Part shown: one piece after another, positions 29,531 through 43,284 of the stretch
Layout of the letters: every line of letters starts with the position of its first letter
Numbering within the stretch: position 1 is the stretch's first letter
NCBI GenBank assembly: GCA_036898135.1
Contig: CM072513.1
Span: forward strand, 15,473,931-15,537,930
DNA from: Oncomelania hupensis
Lineage: Eukaryota; Mollusca; Gastropoda; Littorinimorpha; Pomatiopsidae
Reading direction: 5' to 3'
DNA length: 64,000 nucleotides
The notes under the pieces: generated by a model
The model's input: only the letters and a program-made list of their open reading frames with translations
What the model was told of the DNA's origin: nothing
Databases searched by the model: none
Translations under genes and position numbers: made by a program

Positions 29531-30647
29531 ATATGTTTTATAAGTTGTGTCATGTTAGGCTTGTCAGTCGCCATAACCAGTGGCAAGTGGTGAAGAAGAG
29601 ACGTTGGATGATAGGAGAGTCTCACTCTGAGAGCTTACCTATAGGCCTACTGAGCCACGTGCCGCTGCAGAGCGTGAACCTCTCGTGCACTGTCTACAAA
29701 CCGAAACTGATATATTAAGGGAACATATCCTAAAAAAAAAAGTATAAACAATCGTTAAAAGACTTCAAGATGTTGGCTAACGTCTTCATGTGCATTCAGT
29801 GACAGTGACTAGTAAGCCGTTTCTGCTCACAAGAAAATGCGACAAAGTTTTACCAAATAAACAAACCAAGTGGATCAGCGGGCTGGGAGTTGGTAGTTGG
29901 ATCCATTCCTTACGGAACTAGGCAATGAAACATTCTGCACATCGAACTAAGAATGAGGGTTCGCGGTAGCGCGTAGGTATTATTATAGATGGGTGGGCAG
30001 ATTGACTGCTGACAGCAAAGTGGGAGGACAGACAGGATGGAGAGGGAGATGGAGGGTGGAAGATTGGAATGGAGAAAACTTGAGGTGGGTTTGGAGAGGC
30101 GGGGATGTTGGAGAGGCGGGGATGTTGGTGATGGAGACAGTGAAGCGGGGTGGACGGGGTAAGAGGCAGTTCACCAGACATTAGCCCAGCCTGATAGAAG
30201 ATCAATTTGTTTGTCTAAGGACTGACGGCCCAACAAACACTTCATAGATTTTTACCTCCAACGTTTTCTTTTTCAAGCGCAACAGTCTCATTTCCATTTA
30301 CACAGCGAAGAAGAGAAACGAGTGAGCTTGAGCGAAGGAGAAGAAGAAGAAGAAGGATGAAAAGAAGGAGATTGAAGCGAAGAATGAAACTATAGAGTCT
30401 CACATTGTTCAAGCACTTAAAGCTACTAAGATCTAACAACTAAGATCTAAGTACTAAGATCTAACTACTAAGATCAGCGCCATGTTTACGCTTGTTATCT
30501 GGAAATGTGTATGCGCTTAATAAATTGTCATTCAATCGTTCAATTTATCTAGGCCTTACCTTTCGCCAGCCTTTTCGTCTTCTTCTTCTCGTTTTCGCCT
30601 CGAATAACCGTTGGTTTTAGTAGATGTTAATAAAATGTAATAAAATG

Positions 30648-30650
<3 letters not shown>
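29531..30650. other. No recognisable gene
   Basis: Contains a purine-rich stretch at about 29990-30170 with a duplicated GGAGAGGCGGGGATGTTGG (about 30090-30126), and (CTAAGATCTAA)n-like triplicates near 30425-30470. Confidence 0.5.
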
Positions 30651-30916
<266 letters not shown>

Positions 30917-31949
30917 GTTTATGTTTCCAGCATCGGAATCATCTGATAATACAAAAATAAATAGATGATACAAGTTGAAATAAGAAAGCGCACTGGTAAG
31001 CTAATAACCAGAAAACTCAGAAACCCTTAGCCGCCAAGTTTTAAGAGGAGGAAACTGTTGGTATTTTTTAAAAATTTTAGGCATCTTATCTGTCACTACA
31101 CCATCTCCAAAACCATCAAACAAGAGGAGGAGAAGAGAAAGGAGGGGGGGGGAAGCTGTAGAAAAGATTGTGGTTAGAGAGAGTTAAGGGAAGTGCGGAG
31201 CGGGGTGCTGGTAGTGGTGGTGGTGCCGGCAACGACGCCACCGACAGAAAAACAGCAGGTTGGATAACTTCAAGGAATGGCCATGTAAGTTTGCCCATGC
31301 CAGACCTGTTCATGAAGGCCTTTGACAGAGATGATACAAGAGACCATCTCCTCTCTTTCGTCCATTCTTCCCTTCCTCCCCTGTTCTAGCCCTTCACAAC
31401 CTCGCAGTTTAAGGGACAACGATACAGCAGCAGCAGCATGCCCAATTTCCCTAAAGCATCAGCCAGTTCATTGGTTCAGCAATATTCCAATCAGTGATGA
31501 CCAAAGTGACCATCCCATAAATGCAGATAGCCCTTGAGGTTCAGACTGTTTAGCCTTCCAGCTTTGTTCATAATGTATTACGTTATAAGTATAAGGTGCA
31601 ATATTTAATGTGTGTGAAACGTCTTTAAATAGAACACTTTCCTGGGAGTAGCCGGATGAAGTATACTAGACCTAAAAGGAAACGGGTACAAGACAGAACA
31701 AATCGGACACAAATGTTCGGCTTAATTTACTTTTTAACCATGTGATTATATAATGTAATTAATGTAATTTCTCTGTGACATAATACAGTTTTCGTATTGG
31801 TATTTTTAGGAGTGTTTGGTCACAGGATGAAAGGGAGGGTGATAGATAGATAGATATTCAGTGCTTATAGGGTCCATAATCTTGCTTGTACAAACCGTTC
31901 GGGATTGACCAAAATGGAAATAAGAACGATAATAATACTAAGAAAAGGG
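30917..31949. other. No recognisable gene
   Basis: Unassigned. Confidence 0.5.
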
Positions 31950-32235
31950 ACATCTTATTGAGGATTTATTTTGAGTCTTGCAGTGCCTAAAGATAGTTTA
32001 TATTTTCAAATACTGCCTAGAAGAAAATCCAACGTCGAGAAAAGGAAAACATCGGAGACGATTTCCCTTGATTCTTGCACTGCTTAAAGGTAGTTACGTT
32101 CTCAAATAATGTCTACAGTACAGGACAAAATACCAATGTAGAAAACAGGAAGGAATCAGTGGCGATTCAGTATTGGTCTTGCAGCGCCTACAGCTAGTTC
32201 ATGTTCTCAAATATTGGCGTCTGCTTCAGATCAAA
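31950..32235. repeat. Degenerate tandem repeat, approx. 105-bp period, three units
   Basis: Units share TCTTGCAGTGCCTAAAGATAG-like, TTCTCAAATA-like and GAAAACAGGAA-like segments in the same order, beginning near 31974, 32074 and 32187. Confidence 0.6.
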
Positions 32236-32624
32236 CAGTCTCGTCCACAGGCGCCCGTATCCGGTTGAGAGAAAATCAAAACAATACGTCGCTCTCTTCT
32301 CGCCTGACTGTGAAACTTTCACCCTAAAGCTTTCTGATGACTAAGATCTGCTACAGCTCCTCTCTTATTTATTTTCAATGTGTTTTACTGAAGCTTTTAC
32401 CAGCGCCCAAACTGTAATACATGCCCACAACCGATCACACAGAGAGAACATTCTCACGCGCTGAGGACGAATTAGATAGTTTGATAGAACTGTTCCTATC
32501 TTACTTTTGAAAGTCTCATCCTGATAGTTTTCCATGCACTCCAGATAATAATGATACATGCCAACCAAGAATGGTAATAAAGTTACAGCAACTGGTGGGA
32601 TAAAGGTCAGTGGTTCATAATACT

Positions 32625-32912
32625 ACAGCGCTTTTTCTTTTAAACCAACTCAAAGCGCGGGGATTCGATGAGACCCCTATTACAGAAGGAAGAGAATATA
32701 AATCAATTTTCTTGTTTGAAATTTAGATTGCCCGCATTCAATATCACTATTGAAGGGTGGGAGGAAACCGGAGTACCCGGATAAAACCCTCGGTGCCCTT
32801 TAAAAAGTCTCGTACCTTAGTCACGTTAAGTTGGTCCCATGCGAGGTTGGAACCGCGACCTTCAGCATAGGAAAGCAGCTCACTGTCCACTGTGCTACCT
32901 GGCCACCCTCGT
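32625..32912 (-). mobile_element. tRNA-derived SINE, minus strand
   Basis: Minus-strand head TGGCCAGGTAGCACAGTGG (box A-like) and GGTCGCGGTTCCAACCTC (box B-like), then TTATCCGGGTACTCCGG and GGTTTCCTCCCACCC, and tail AAAAGCGCTGTAGTATT. No clear target-site duplication. Confidence 0.7.
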
Positions 32913-33127
32913 AGAGATAGACAGTGCTCCAGAGTGTAGCAAGTGCACGACTTGGCGTTTGCGGGTTTGGTCCTGACCGTAAATTAGCTTGCGTAAGCAA
33001 CCGCAACTATTTGGCGAATGTGCCACAGCATTGAACAGCTCTTTAAGTGCACTCTGTAACAGCAACTCTTTTCCAGTTTTGTTGACAGAGTATTTACCTA
33101 AGATAAAGTTTGAAATTATAACGTTTA

Positions 33128-33855
33128 TCATTAGGGGTCTTTCGGAACGGGTAAAAGTGAAAGTGATTGTGTGTTCGTTTCGTCCAACGAGAGGCACGCC
33201 GGGAGATTCTTACGCCGCGTTACGAAACGAAACGAACGTGTTTCTGTGCGCTTTCGATTCCAGCACCTAGTTTCGTTGTGATTTTATTGAGCACACACAG
33301 GGCAGGCCCAGAGGCAGTGCACTATTATGCCTACGTAAGGCTTCTAACAAATCATGATTTGACACGAATGTAACGATTAGGTTGAACTTTAAAGATGGAT
33401 TAGTGCTCTAACATTGAAGATATTTTACATTCTAGCTTCGAGTTTCATTTTTGTCACATAAAACAGTTTTTGGACTGCTGATTGGTGATACAGAATAGAT
33501 AGATTCTAGACAGCCATGACGGCTTTTCAGTAGCTCGTTTGAAAATACGTTTTAAGTCTGAGACCGAGTTTAGATCCCCATTATTCCTTCTAAAATGGTT
33601 GAGTAATGTACCATATACAAATTCAAATCATTTTTGGACATTTTACAAACGATTTAATAACCAAAATGTACTCACTAGCATTAGTTCGTGGAAATCAGGT
33701 TTTCCACGAAGTTTTATTCCTTGTGGTAGGCAGACTTCGTGACCTTTCACCACGGGAAGTTAAAGCGTCACATAAATTGCTGACGTCACAACAATAAGTA
33801 GTCCCGATTCACATTCACTTTCACTTTCACCCGCTTTCGAAAGATCCCTAATGAA
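33128..33855. repeat. Approx. 728-bp segment bounded by 45-bp inverted repeats
   Basis: TCATTAGGGGTCTTTCGG with GTAAAAGTGAAAGTGA at 33128-33166 is repeated in reverse complement at 33812-33855 (CACTTTCACTTTCACCC, TTTCGAAAGATCCCTAATGA). The inside has no transposase. It could be a MITE or two inverted copies of a repeat. Confidence 0.55.
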
Positions 33856-36470
33856 TCTCTGACATTTGTTTTCGAATCTTCTGAAAGTCTGCTTTGGAAT
33901 CGATGAAAGCAATACTGGAGATTTCACTGGTAAATAGTGTCAAGTCAAGAAATCATTATTCACGAAAGGACAGTCAATATTTGGCGTGTCGCTTGATTAA
34001 AAAAACACCACCATAAAATATAATATGCAATACCAATATACACACGCATTGGCACACAAAACAAACACACACAACATCCCATGTACACATCTAAACAAAA
34101 AAATACACATGTAATACATAATACCAAGGGCAATTCGCATGAGAAAATTTATGGGAAATAAAACGTATAACAGAAAACGTGAAATACAGTTTCCACTTTA
34201 AAAAAACAACACGCTTTTGTGTCAGTAAGAAGTACGAACAAATTACGATCTGCTGATGAGGACACCACATATTGGTGAATACGTCCTCTACTGATTAAGA
34301 TACAATAGTAGTATATAAAATAGAATAAAACGTGCCCTTTATTTTCATTTATTTCATTCAAGGCCTGTACACATTGTGATTTTAAAATTGTCCCTCAGCT
34401 AAAACGTACAGCTACTCGCTTGGTAGACTTCGGTGAATAACTAACCCCTTCTCCAGCAAAGTGACTGACGTGAGAGTAGTAGTTGTTCCTGAACTTGGAA
34501 CCCGCATTGTCTTGGGTACCTGATATCAATAAGCAACATCTTGACTTTTCTTCAACGTCTTTCAACAAGTTCTCCAGTAAATACTTGTACTACAGTGAAG
34601 AACACATTGTCTCTCTTCCATACCCTTTTGACACTGGACCACCAAAGAAGTAGACTTCTATAGGAAAAGACATAGAAGTAACATTACATTGGTAGCAACA
34701 TTGTTCTGGACCTCCGGCTTCAGTAAGTAGCGGCTTGCCTCTCCTTCAGCATGTTTTGGAGCAGGCCCTTGAACTAAAGCGAAGTACGTATTTTCTCCTG
34801 GTCAGGTCTGTGATGAAAGAAAGATCCCTTGATCTCTGAAGCCATCTTCTCGAGAGCTTCGAGTCAAACAGTGTCAGTCCTAAACACTGGAACTAATGAA
34901 AAAAATGTATGGTTCTTCGAGTATCCTTGAAGAAGACTAGTACCAAACATAGGAGCTGTTTACAAAGAGAATGGTTCTTAAGATTATCGCATAATCCGAC
35001 AATATCGTCTAGTCTGTAAGTACTAAAACTATTATAATATAAAAGACCTTGGTCTGAAATATTTCAAATAAAAATCTATGTTTCTGTAAGTTGATAGGTG
35101 ATACTACAACACAATTTGATATTTGCAATCTGTGAATAAAAAATCCAAACTGCAGGAACTTGGAGAGAAGAAACAAAAAAAGGTATCTTTGCGAAAAACG
35201 AGTGTCAGTACCAATTTAACATCAGTCATCTCAAAATGTTAACGAAAAAGTCGGATTATTCTCCAAAAAATAAATATTGATGAAAACTGTACAAACATCT
35301 TCGAATTATCGTTTGCCTTCAATCATTATTATTCGAAAAAATGTCAGGGCACACTTTACAGAAAGGCCTGTCAAAAAAAACACCATTCGTGTTTCAAATT
35401 GAATTGCAGTACCACAATAATCAGTACAACTTTAAGTTAATCTGAGGAATAAAAAAGCCCGACAAAACAAATAATATACAGTATGGTCGTACAAGTACAG
35501 TCCAAGTTGTACTGCGAATAACCAAATACCAAACAAAAGCAAGTATAAACAGCTGTTACACACATGTATGGTTCTTTAAGATTGTGTATCGTGAACCAAA
35601 TACCATAAAACGTTAATAATAAAGCATGCACCCTATCATCGATTGTCCACGCCTCTGGAGGGAAACACAGGAACGCCAGGGCTTCAAAGCTTCGTCTCTT
35701 AGGGGTCGGTAGTAGTGGCTCTTCACCACCACAGTACGTTTGAAGTGTGTCATCACAGAGAACTATTACAGAGGGACTGCCGCCTGATTAGCCTTCCTAG
35801 CCCACATCGCCTGAAGTCATCATGAAGATCGAAAAGCAGGCTGATTCCTGTCTCGATAGGCCAGTAGTTGGAGTGAGACGTACAAGTGTTTGACAGAGTT
35901 CTTCAGGGATACCTACTATGGAGCTTTTGTAATAGGCTTCGCATAGGAACTCAATTCTGCACACTTTTAAAAAAAAATTCTTGTGCTAGAAGGCGTTTGA
36001 CAGTATAAAAGAGCTGTTATTGGTCAGTCTTTTAAACAAATGTAGAGCTACTGCTGTAGATAAAATATGGTAAAGGACTGTTTCACCCAGACTACATCGC
36101 GCAGCTTAATTCCATATGTAAACAGATCAACATCAATTGGCAAGATACTACTTAAACGACTGTTACAGTTGCAATATTGGAAGATCACTCCAAGCCATAT
36201 ACAGCCCATTTGCAAAAGAACTTATTGATATTAGTATACACAATGAAACTACTGACTCAGTTGCAATATTGTCCAATCTATCCAAATTATATTCCCTTTG
36301 GGTAGTTTAGTTGCAAAACGAGATGGCAGTCATCAGTACACATGCTGACAATAGAATCCACATTACCAGCTCAGTGACAATATTACAAGATGGTTTTCAT
36401 CCAAATTTATTCTAAAAGAGAAGACTTTCAGGCTTCGTTCTATAAAATGAGTTAAACCCTGGAACACCAT
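33856..36470. other. No recognisable gene
   Basis: Long unassigned stretch; from about 34440 the composition is more even (about 40 percent GC). No long frames and no LINE or SINE recognised. Confidence 0.5.
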
Positions 36471-36471
36471 C

Positions 36472-36738
36472 GAATGTATCCACCCTTGTCTAGCAATGTA
36501 TCCATCCTTGTCTGGCAATGTATACACCCTTGTCTAGCAGTGTATACACCCTTGTCTAGCAATGTATACATCCTTGTCTGGCAATGTATACACCCTTGTC
36601 TAGCAATATATACACATTACATTACATTACATGATTATAGCTTTAGGTCCAGCGGACTCTTCCGAGCCAAATCAGGACCGGAATGTATACACCCTTGTCT
36701 AGCAATGTATACACCCTTATCTAACAAAGTTCCCCTTT
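36472..36738. repeat. 22-bp minisatellite with retroposed insert
   Basis: About eleven units of TGTATACACCCTTGTCTAGCAA-type sequence. At 36614-36681 it is broken by (ATTAC)n then GCTTTAGGTCCAGCGGACTC ... CAGGACCGG, flanked by AATATATAC and AATGTATAC as a near-perfect target-site duplication. The insert is the reverse of 19059-19117. Confidence 0.85.
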
Positions 36739-38812
36739 GTCCCTAGTTCCACTTGCTGCTGCAATTTTGCGAGACCTTTCTCATTTAACAGTCTTACCTA
36801 GGCTTGTTCCAATAGGGTAGATCGACATCCTTCCAGATGTGCCCTAAACCCATTACTTTCGGTACGCGATTGGAAAATCTGAGAGACCTATTTGCCTAGG
36901 CCTGAGACAAGGCATACATGTTCAGCTGCAGTATTGAGCGAGCTTTGTGATCCAGACGCCGCTGTCCAACCTTATTCCAACAGAGTCGATCGTCTTCAGT
37001 GCAGAATGACTCTTCGCGAGGACCTGGCGATTTACCGAGTTCTTCAAGAGAGACCCGAAGACTCAAAGAGACCTTCGGGAAAATGACATCTACACAAAAG
37101 GAAGACCCAGTCACCATAAACGATCCCCATCAGAAAGATCCTCAAGGAATTGACCTCCCCGCAATCTCGATGGAGTCGCCATTATTGCTGACCGCCTCGC
37201 GCAAATGAGACATTTATCTACTAACGTCGAATGTTGAGCATCAGTTGAAGTACATATAACGTGTAAGGTTAAGGTTAAGTCTTGTGAGTCTCCAAACTCT
37301 GTATTAACCGACAGTGTAGGTCAAATGTAGTTTTTAACAAAATAACTTGTAATAGAGAGTTAGACTTTCAAAGTTCCATGTCTAGCAAATGATTCGGTTG
37401 AGTTGATATTAGAGCAACGATCCTTGAACAAGTGAGACTGAAACACGATTTCCACGTGATGAGAAGATTGCAGTACAAAATTATAGATCTACGTTTCAAA
37501 AGCAACGCACACATTACTAGTTAACTTTAAACACTGTTGGTACGAGTAAAGCTTCTAGCGTATACATAAGACTGCGACTGCAAAGAAACGCCTCTAGCCG
37601 TTGAAGTAGTTCATGTTCGAACTTTAGCTTCCAGGGGTGCTCAGGCTAAAAATAACGAGAAATTGCTTGTACTATTCCGAGTCATTGACAGAAGATTACA
37701 CTTTCCAACAACTACATTTCTAGTTAGCAAACGATTCCTCTAACGTTCTGTCGTATGAGAGGAAAGATCAGCAGAAATGGGATTCTGTAATAACATTCCA
37801 AATAAAAGGGCGGTAGAGTTGATGACACAGATAAATAATTGCAATAGAAAGTTACACTTTTGAAGAGCACCTCTACCCACTGACATTAGCATTTCACTTT
37901 GCAACTTTACTACTAAGAGCAATCAAAACTCCAGACACAAATGAGACACTGTAGCTATAGATTTCTAAGCGACGAGGTGATTGCGATAAAAATCTACACT
38001 CCTTGAAAGTAGTAGCAGTACCTCTAGCTAGTAGTTCACTTTCAATCTTTCATACAACAGCAATCAGTCCTCCAGGCACAAATGAGACGGTTCTTGCCCT
38101 CTACCTACAGGCTGATCACAAGCTATAGGCCCAAGGGCTTGATTGCCAGGGAAAATGACTCGGTCGAAGACCAACACTCGTTGTGAATGACACAGTTAAC
38201 TTTTCTGTCATTACTACTAGAGCGATGCTTCAAGCACAGCGAAGTGATCACCCTTTTCTGTAAGACCGTAGCAATTTCCATTCAAGGGCCGAATTCAGGA
38301 GAGAATATATTTGACCCGGAGAAGGACACATTTCCAAGGACCATACAGTACAGGAGAGTATTTACCTACGTTGTAAGAACATCGCAATTTAGCAACCAAA
38401 GCTCGACTTTGCGAGGCAGTGTATTTGTTGCTTTAAGAAGAGCGTCGCTCCAAAGACAGGCGAGTCTTTACTTACGTTCTAAGAGCTTAGTGATCTTCTC
38501 TCCGGCTTAGCAAAGCAATGACCTGACCTACAGGAACGGTATAGTCTGAATGTAGTCGTTCAAGAAAATTACCAAGGGAGTAAAGGGTCAGAATCTTCAC
38601 CTCAAATTTCTCCAGTAAGAGAAATGTTGTTGTTCAGGACGATGTTGATGATGTGCACCCGTGTAATTACAGCGCTATTCACTTCAGGGATCACTTATTT
38701 GAGATCGAGAGAGAAACTTTAAAACCTTTCATCAGGGATTCTTTTTTTTAGACTAATTAGAAAGTCTAATCTTCCCATCTATCCTTTAATAAATAAACAT
38801 GATGCAGCCCTG

Positions 38813-38848
<36 letters not shown>

Positions 38849-39684
38849 CAATGTAATCTTTCCAGAGATTTCTTTGCTTGTGTGAACATATAATCTATTC
38901 CTTCCGATCTAGTGAGATATTGTGGTCTTGGAAATGTCCACTGCATGGGGACAACACTTAGGCCATTCCCATTTTGCACATCACTAACATACTGAGGTAC
39001 AAATCTGAGTCCTACACACTAAGCGTTGAGGTCAGCGATATTATCCTCTATAGAACTGGAAAACGTGGCTTCAATTCTGATTGTGGACGCCAATCTTACT
39101 ATTTGACTGTGGATACCCGTGCAGGATCTCGGAGTTTATTGGTCCTTGGAGTGCTGAAAGCGTGATGTATACAGGCAGCTTTTTTTTGAAATCTCTAACC
39201 GATGGGTTTCTCTCAGTGGCACATTGTAAATCGCACCCCCGACGAAGAACTGGACTTGGCTTATCCTCTAGATTCACACTCTTCCAGTCGGTCCAATTAT
39301 CCTTTCACGTAGAATTCAACACATTGGTACACTCATAATAAATGGACCCAAACACTATTTCCTTTCAGGAGGGTGTCTTGATCTCTGACAAGTGAGACTC
39401 TCCGACATGGGAGATTCGAACAGTTAGCTACTGGCTCACAAAACTGAAGAACGTTTCTGCAACTTCTAGATCGACACATTCTCTCAGTCCAATGATTCTT
39501 TTATTGTAAAATCAATACGTGGCCCCCGTGATAAGTGGACCGAGAAGAAGTTAAGAGCGGTGTGTACACAGATTCCAAGACATGAACCAGTCTGTGATGT
39601 ACACTTGTATACACTCGAGCCTTTGCCTCCTTCCGCCACTTAACCCAAAGAAGACTGTGCATAAGAAGAAGACAGGAGTAGGAG
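36739..39684. other. No gene; possible degenerate repeats at 37340-38110; (GA)n at 38816-38846
   Basis: Between 37340 and 38110 phrases such as AGTTACACTTT, GCAACGATCC/AGCAATC and CACAAATGAGAC recur in diverged form at roughly 130-150 bp, suggesting an old tandem repeat. No gene. Confidence 0.4.
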
Positions 39685-40100
39685 GATGAGGAAAGAAGAA
39701 GAAGAAGAAGAAGAAGAAGAAGAAGAAGAAGAAGAAGAAGAAGAAGAAGAAGAAGAAGAAGAAGAAGAAGAGGAGGAGGAGGAGGAAGAAGGAGAAGAAG
39801 AAGAAGAAGAAGAAGAAGAAGAAGAAGAAGAAGAAGAAGAAGAAGAAGAAGAAGAAGAAGAAAACGAAGAAGAGGAGGAAGAAGGAGAACTAGAAGAAGA
39901 AGTCAAGCAGGAGAAAAAGGACGACGAAGACGAAGAAGGATATAACATAAGAACAAAACGAAGTTGAGAAACAAGAAGAAGGGATGGAGGGGAGGGGGGA
40001 GTTGGAGGGGAGGGGGGAGTTAGAGGAGAGAAGGAGTTGGAGGGGAAGGGGGAGTTGGAGGGGAGCGGGCGCAGTGAGAAGAAAAAGGGGAGAATTAGGA
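39685..40100. repeat. (GAA)n tract and GGAG-rich minisatellite
   Basis: Nearly uninterrupted GAA/GGA triplets at 39685-39880, then purine-rich sequence, then repeats of GGGGGGAGTTGGAGGGGA at 39985-40070. The strand bias is purine on plus throughout. Confidence 0.9.
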
Positions 40101-40494
40101 ACGAAGATGGGAAAGATAACGTAGAAGAAGAAGAAAAAGGAAGCGGATGAGGAGAAATTCAACAGAAGACAAGAATAAGACAGATGATGTTCTGATAAGG
40201 AGGAAAGAGGAACAATTAATCACAAAAGAAGAAGAAGTATAAGAAGCGGAAGAAGAAGAAAAAGAAGTTAACAGTCACTTAATCGAAATGTATACGGTGT
40301 AGATGAGGAAATGAAAAGAAGAGCGCAGGAGGAAGTGTTCCATCCAAACTCCTGAAGAAGCAGAAAGATAAGATCAAAGAAAACCTGTACATTGTTAGCA
40401 CAAGGGTAGCGGAAGAAGCCCAAACTGTGGATTTGGATTTTAGCCCCAAACTGTAAGCTTGCTTGCTTCCTTTACTGATTGATTGATTGATTTA
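40101..40494. other. Purine-rich sequence without gene
   Basis: Continuation of A/G-rich DNA to about 40400. A short (TTGA)n run at 40475-40490 abuts the next repeat. Confidence 0.5.
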
Positions 40495-40720
40495 TTATTG
40501 CTTTAGGTCCAGCGGACTCTTCCGAGCCAAATCAGGACCGGACAACCCCCGATCCGCATAAAAGATCTGTTGAAACAACCCCAGTGGGAAAATTGAATGC
40601 CCTCCACCGGCCAGTCACCTTACAATAAAGACATCCCACGCGAGGGACGGCTGAGGGTTGACCTCAACTACGCGAACTCCCCGATTACAAAAACAAAATA
40701 GAATACAAACACCATTATAA
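40495..40720 (-). mobile_element. Longer copy of the GGTCC-type retroposon, minus strand
   Basis: GCTTTAGGTCCAGCGGACTC then TTCCGAGCCAAATCAGGACC continues for about 200 bp beyond the part seen at 19059 and 36614 (CAACCCCAGTGGGAAAATTG, ACATCCCACGCGAGGGACGG). The source class is not recognised. Confidence 0.6.
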
Positions 40721-41228
40721 ATCATCAACAAAAAAACATACATACAAAATGCCTACAGTGCTAAATAGTACATTCATAGGAAGCCCCAGTGACCACCCGG
40801 CAGAAAGCGTCCAACATTCCCAAGCTGATCCAACAGACCTCATACACAAACAAGGAGTCTTGTCCAGGAAGAGTTTTCAAGAAAAAAGGTAGGTCATTGA
40901 TCTAGCGAAGAAGAATATAGTATAGCAGAGTGGTAGGACAGATCGGGAATGGGAAAGAGCAAATGAGGAAGACAGCGACAGTGGGAATTTAAAGCACTAA
41001 ATTTCCAGAAAGTGGGGATACTATTTATACTGAAACCCCCGGCACTCCAACGGGGGGAACTGTTGCCGCAGTTAATTTGTCATGTCTACAAAGGCAAGAC
41101 AGGTTTTCAACTGGGGCTTTCACTGTACCCTTTATAGGTTAGAACAATCTACAGTGGCAAGATTGCTCATGACCCCAAGGGGTGCTTCCTTTACTTTGCA
41201 CTTACAAATGGCTTCTTGGTGAAATAGA

Positions 41229-41296
<68 letters not shown>

Positions 41297-41436
41297 GCGA
41301 TGGGGGGTGAAGAGAGAGATAGACAGGTGAGAATTTCACATTCTTTCTACAGTTTATGGTTGGTTGGTTGTTTTATTAACGTCTTCTTCATCGAGATGAT
41401 AAGACGTACGCATGCATTCACACACATTTACACCAG
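40721..41436. other. No gene; (GA)n at 41230-41294
   Basis: A (GA)n run of about 64 bp, otherwise unassigned. Confidence 0.6.
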
Positions 41437-41830
41437 ATACATACATACATCCATACATATAAAATACATAATTATATAAATTGAGCAACTGGAGAATCAA
41501 TAAAAGCTTTTGCTAATCTAACGCTTACATCAAAGCTTATGTTATCAATGGAATCAATAATAGAAACATCATTTGGCAAGAATGGACGCATAATTTACAG
41601 TTTATATTTTCCTCTTCCTCCTTTCCCGTCATCGTACATACATACATCCATACATATAAAATACATAATTATATAAATTTAGCAACTGGAGAATCAATAA
41701 AAGCTTTTGCTAATCTAACGCTTACATCAAAGCTTATGTTATCAATGGAATCAATAATAGAAACATCATTTGGCAAGAATGGACGCATAATTTACAGTTT
41801 ATATTTTCCTCTTCCTCCTTTCCCGTCATC
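41437..41830. repeat. 197-bp tandem duplication
   Basis: 41437-41633 is repeated at 41634-41830 almost without change (for example ATTGAGC versus ATTTAGC). Both contain TAAAAGCTTTTGCTAATC and TGGCAAGAATGGACGC. Recent event or assembly duplication. Confidence 0.9.
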
Positions 41831-43284
41831 GTTAAAAATCATCGTCGCCCCCTCGTTTCGTCCCCCTCTTTCCCCTCTACCCCCGCTCCTCCTACTCCTC
41901 CTCCTCCTCATCATCCTCCTCCTCCTCATCATCATCATTACTATATACTATCACTTTTTACATTGCAATGCCATTATAGGCTTTAGGTACATTCAAAAGT
42001 GCCACCATTCATGAAAAAAACCCAGTTCGCATTACATGTAGCCTACTTTTCCTTTACTTCCACTCCCGGCTCTCCCTCCCCCTCAAATCCTTCCCCTTGC
42101 TTTTCCTGTCATTTCTATTGTATTTGACTGTGAATAATGCTCGCCGACCCTCATGTCCTAGTGTCTACAAAGGCCAGATGATTGAAAACTTCAAATGTTT
42201 TGTCTTCGAAAAACCTTGGACTCTAGGCTTCACCTTTACTCCATTCTGTTTTCCAACTTGCGATACTTTTATATACCCACCCCGTTGCCTCTTCGTCTAT
42301 GTCCACTTCAAACGCCAAATTATCCTCTCACCCGTTTGCAAGGCCTCATAAAACTCTTCGACTGAAGCGCCGACAACGTCTTAATCTGGTTCATCTCATT
42401 TTATCAAACTCCAGAACTTTCCTCCACCCCGTTGCCTCTGTCTCTTCACTGGACCTGAGTCAACAGTGGACGGACACTCCCTATTGATGTCCGAGCGGTC
42501 AGCAGACGAGAACTGACGCTCTCAAGGCAGCAGAACGTCACGTGCAAGCTCGCGCCAGGCTCAATTAACCAATCAAAGCCTATGAAACTGTCACGTGTTG
42601 GATCGATTAACCACTCAGAAGTATGTGATAGCAGCTGTTGCGCGCGCCTGCACTGTATCGGTGGAACCCTGTTTGAGTAAATATTTAGTCTGCAGGGGCA
42701 CGAAACTGATGCAGTACAGGCACGCGAAACAGCTACAGTACAAGTGCACAGCATGCAAGCGCCTGCACTTAGACTTAAGCAATCGAGTTACCGCTGCTGT
42801 TTAGCGTGGGTCGTGAAAACACTTGGACTATATGTTTTCATTCCTGAGTCAGGTTCCCAGATAGCTTTCTTTCATAACAGCGTATGGGGATAGACATTAG
42901 TATCATGGTACCACTTGATGAGTTGTTGATTCCACTTTTTTTGGCATCAGACTCTTCCGATTCACCGACTGCTTGAGCTTTACAACTTACGGTCCTGGAC
43001 AGTTAGCAGCAAGAATCTGGTCCTGCCTTCTCTCAGCATCTTGTGCAGCCATCATAGCCATATTGGGGCTTACATCATACGTTACTTATTGGCCTTCAGT
43101 CATTAAAATCTTCGCTCGCAGAGCAATGCTCGAGAGAAAGGAACGCTATTTTCGATAAACTACTTCACTTCCTAAGAAAGTGGAAGTTGAGTAAATGTAT
43201 TATCGTCTAGTAAAAAAACAGCTGAAGACATATTGAGTTCTACATTTTAAAAAATCGTTTCCCGTAACATTGTAGCCGCTTGTG
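41831..43284. other. No recognisable gene
   Basis: CTC-rich microsatellite at 41885-41940. The rest has short frames only. Confidence 0.5.

Noticed and set aside
39640..39967. Poly-Glu or poly-Ser protein
   Set aside because: Simple (GAA)n translation on either strand.
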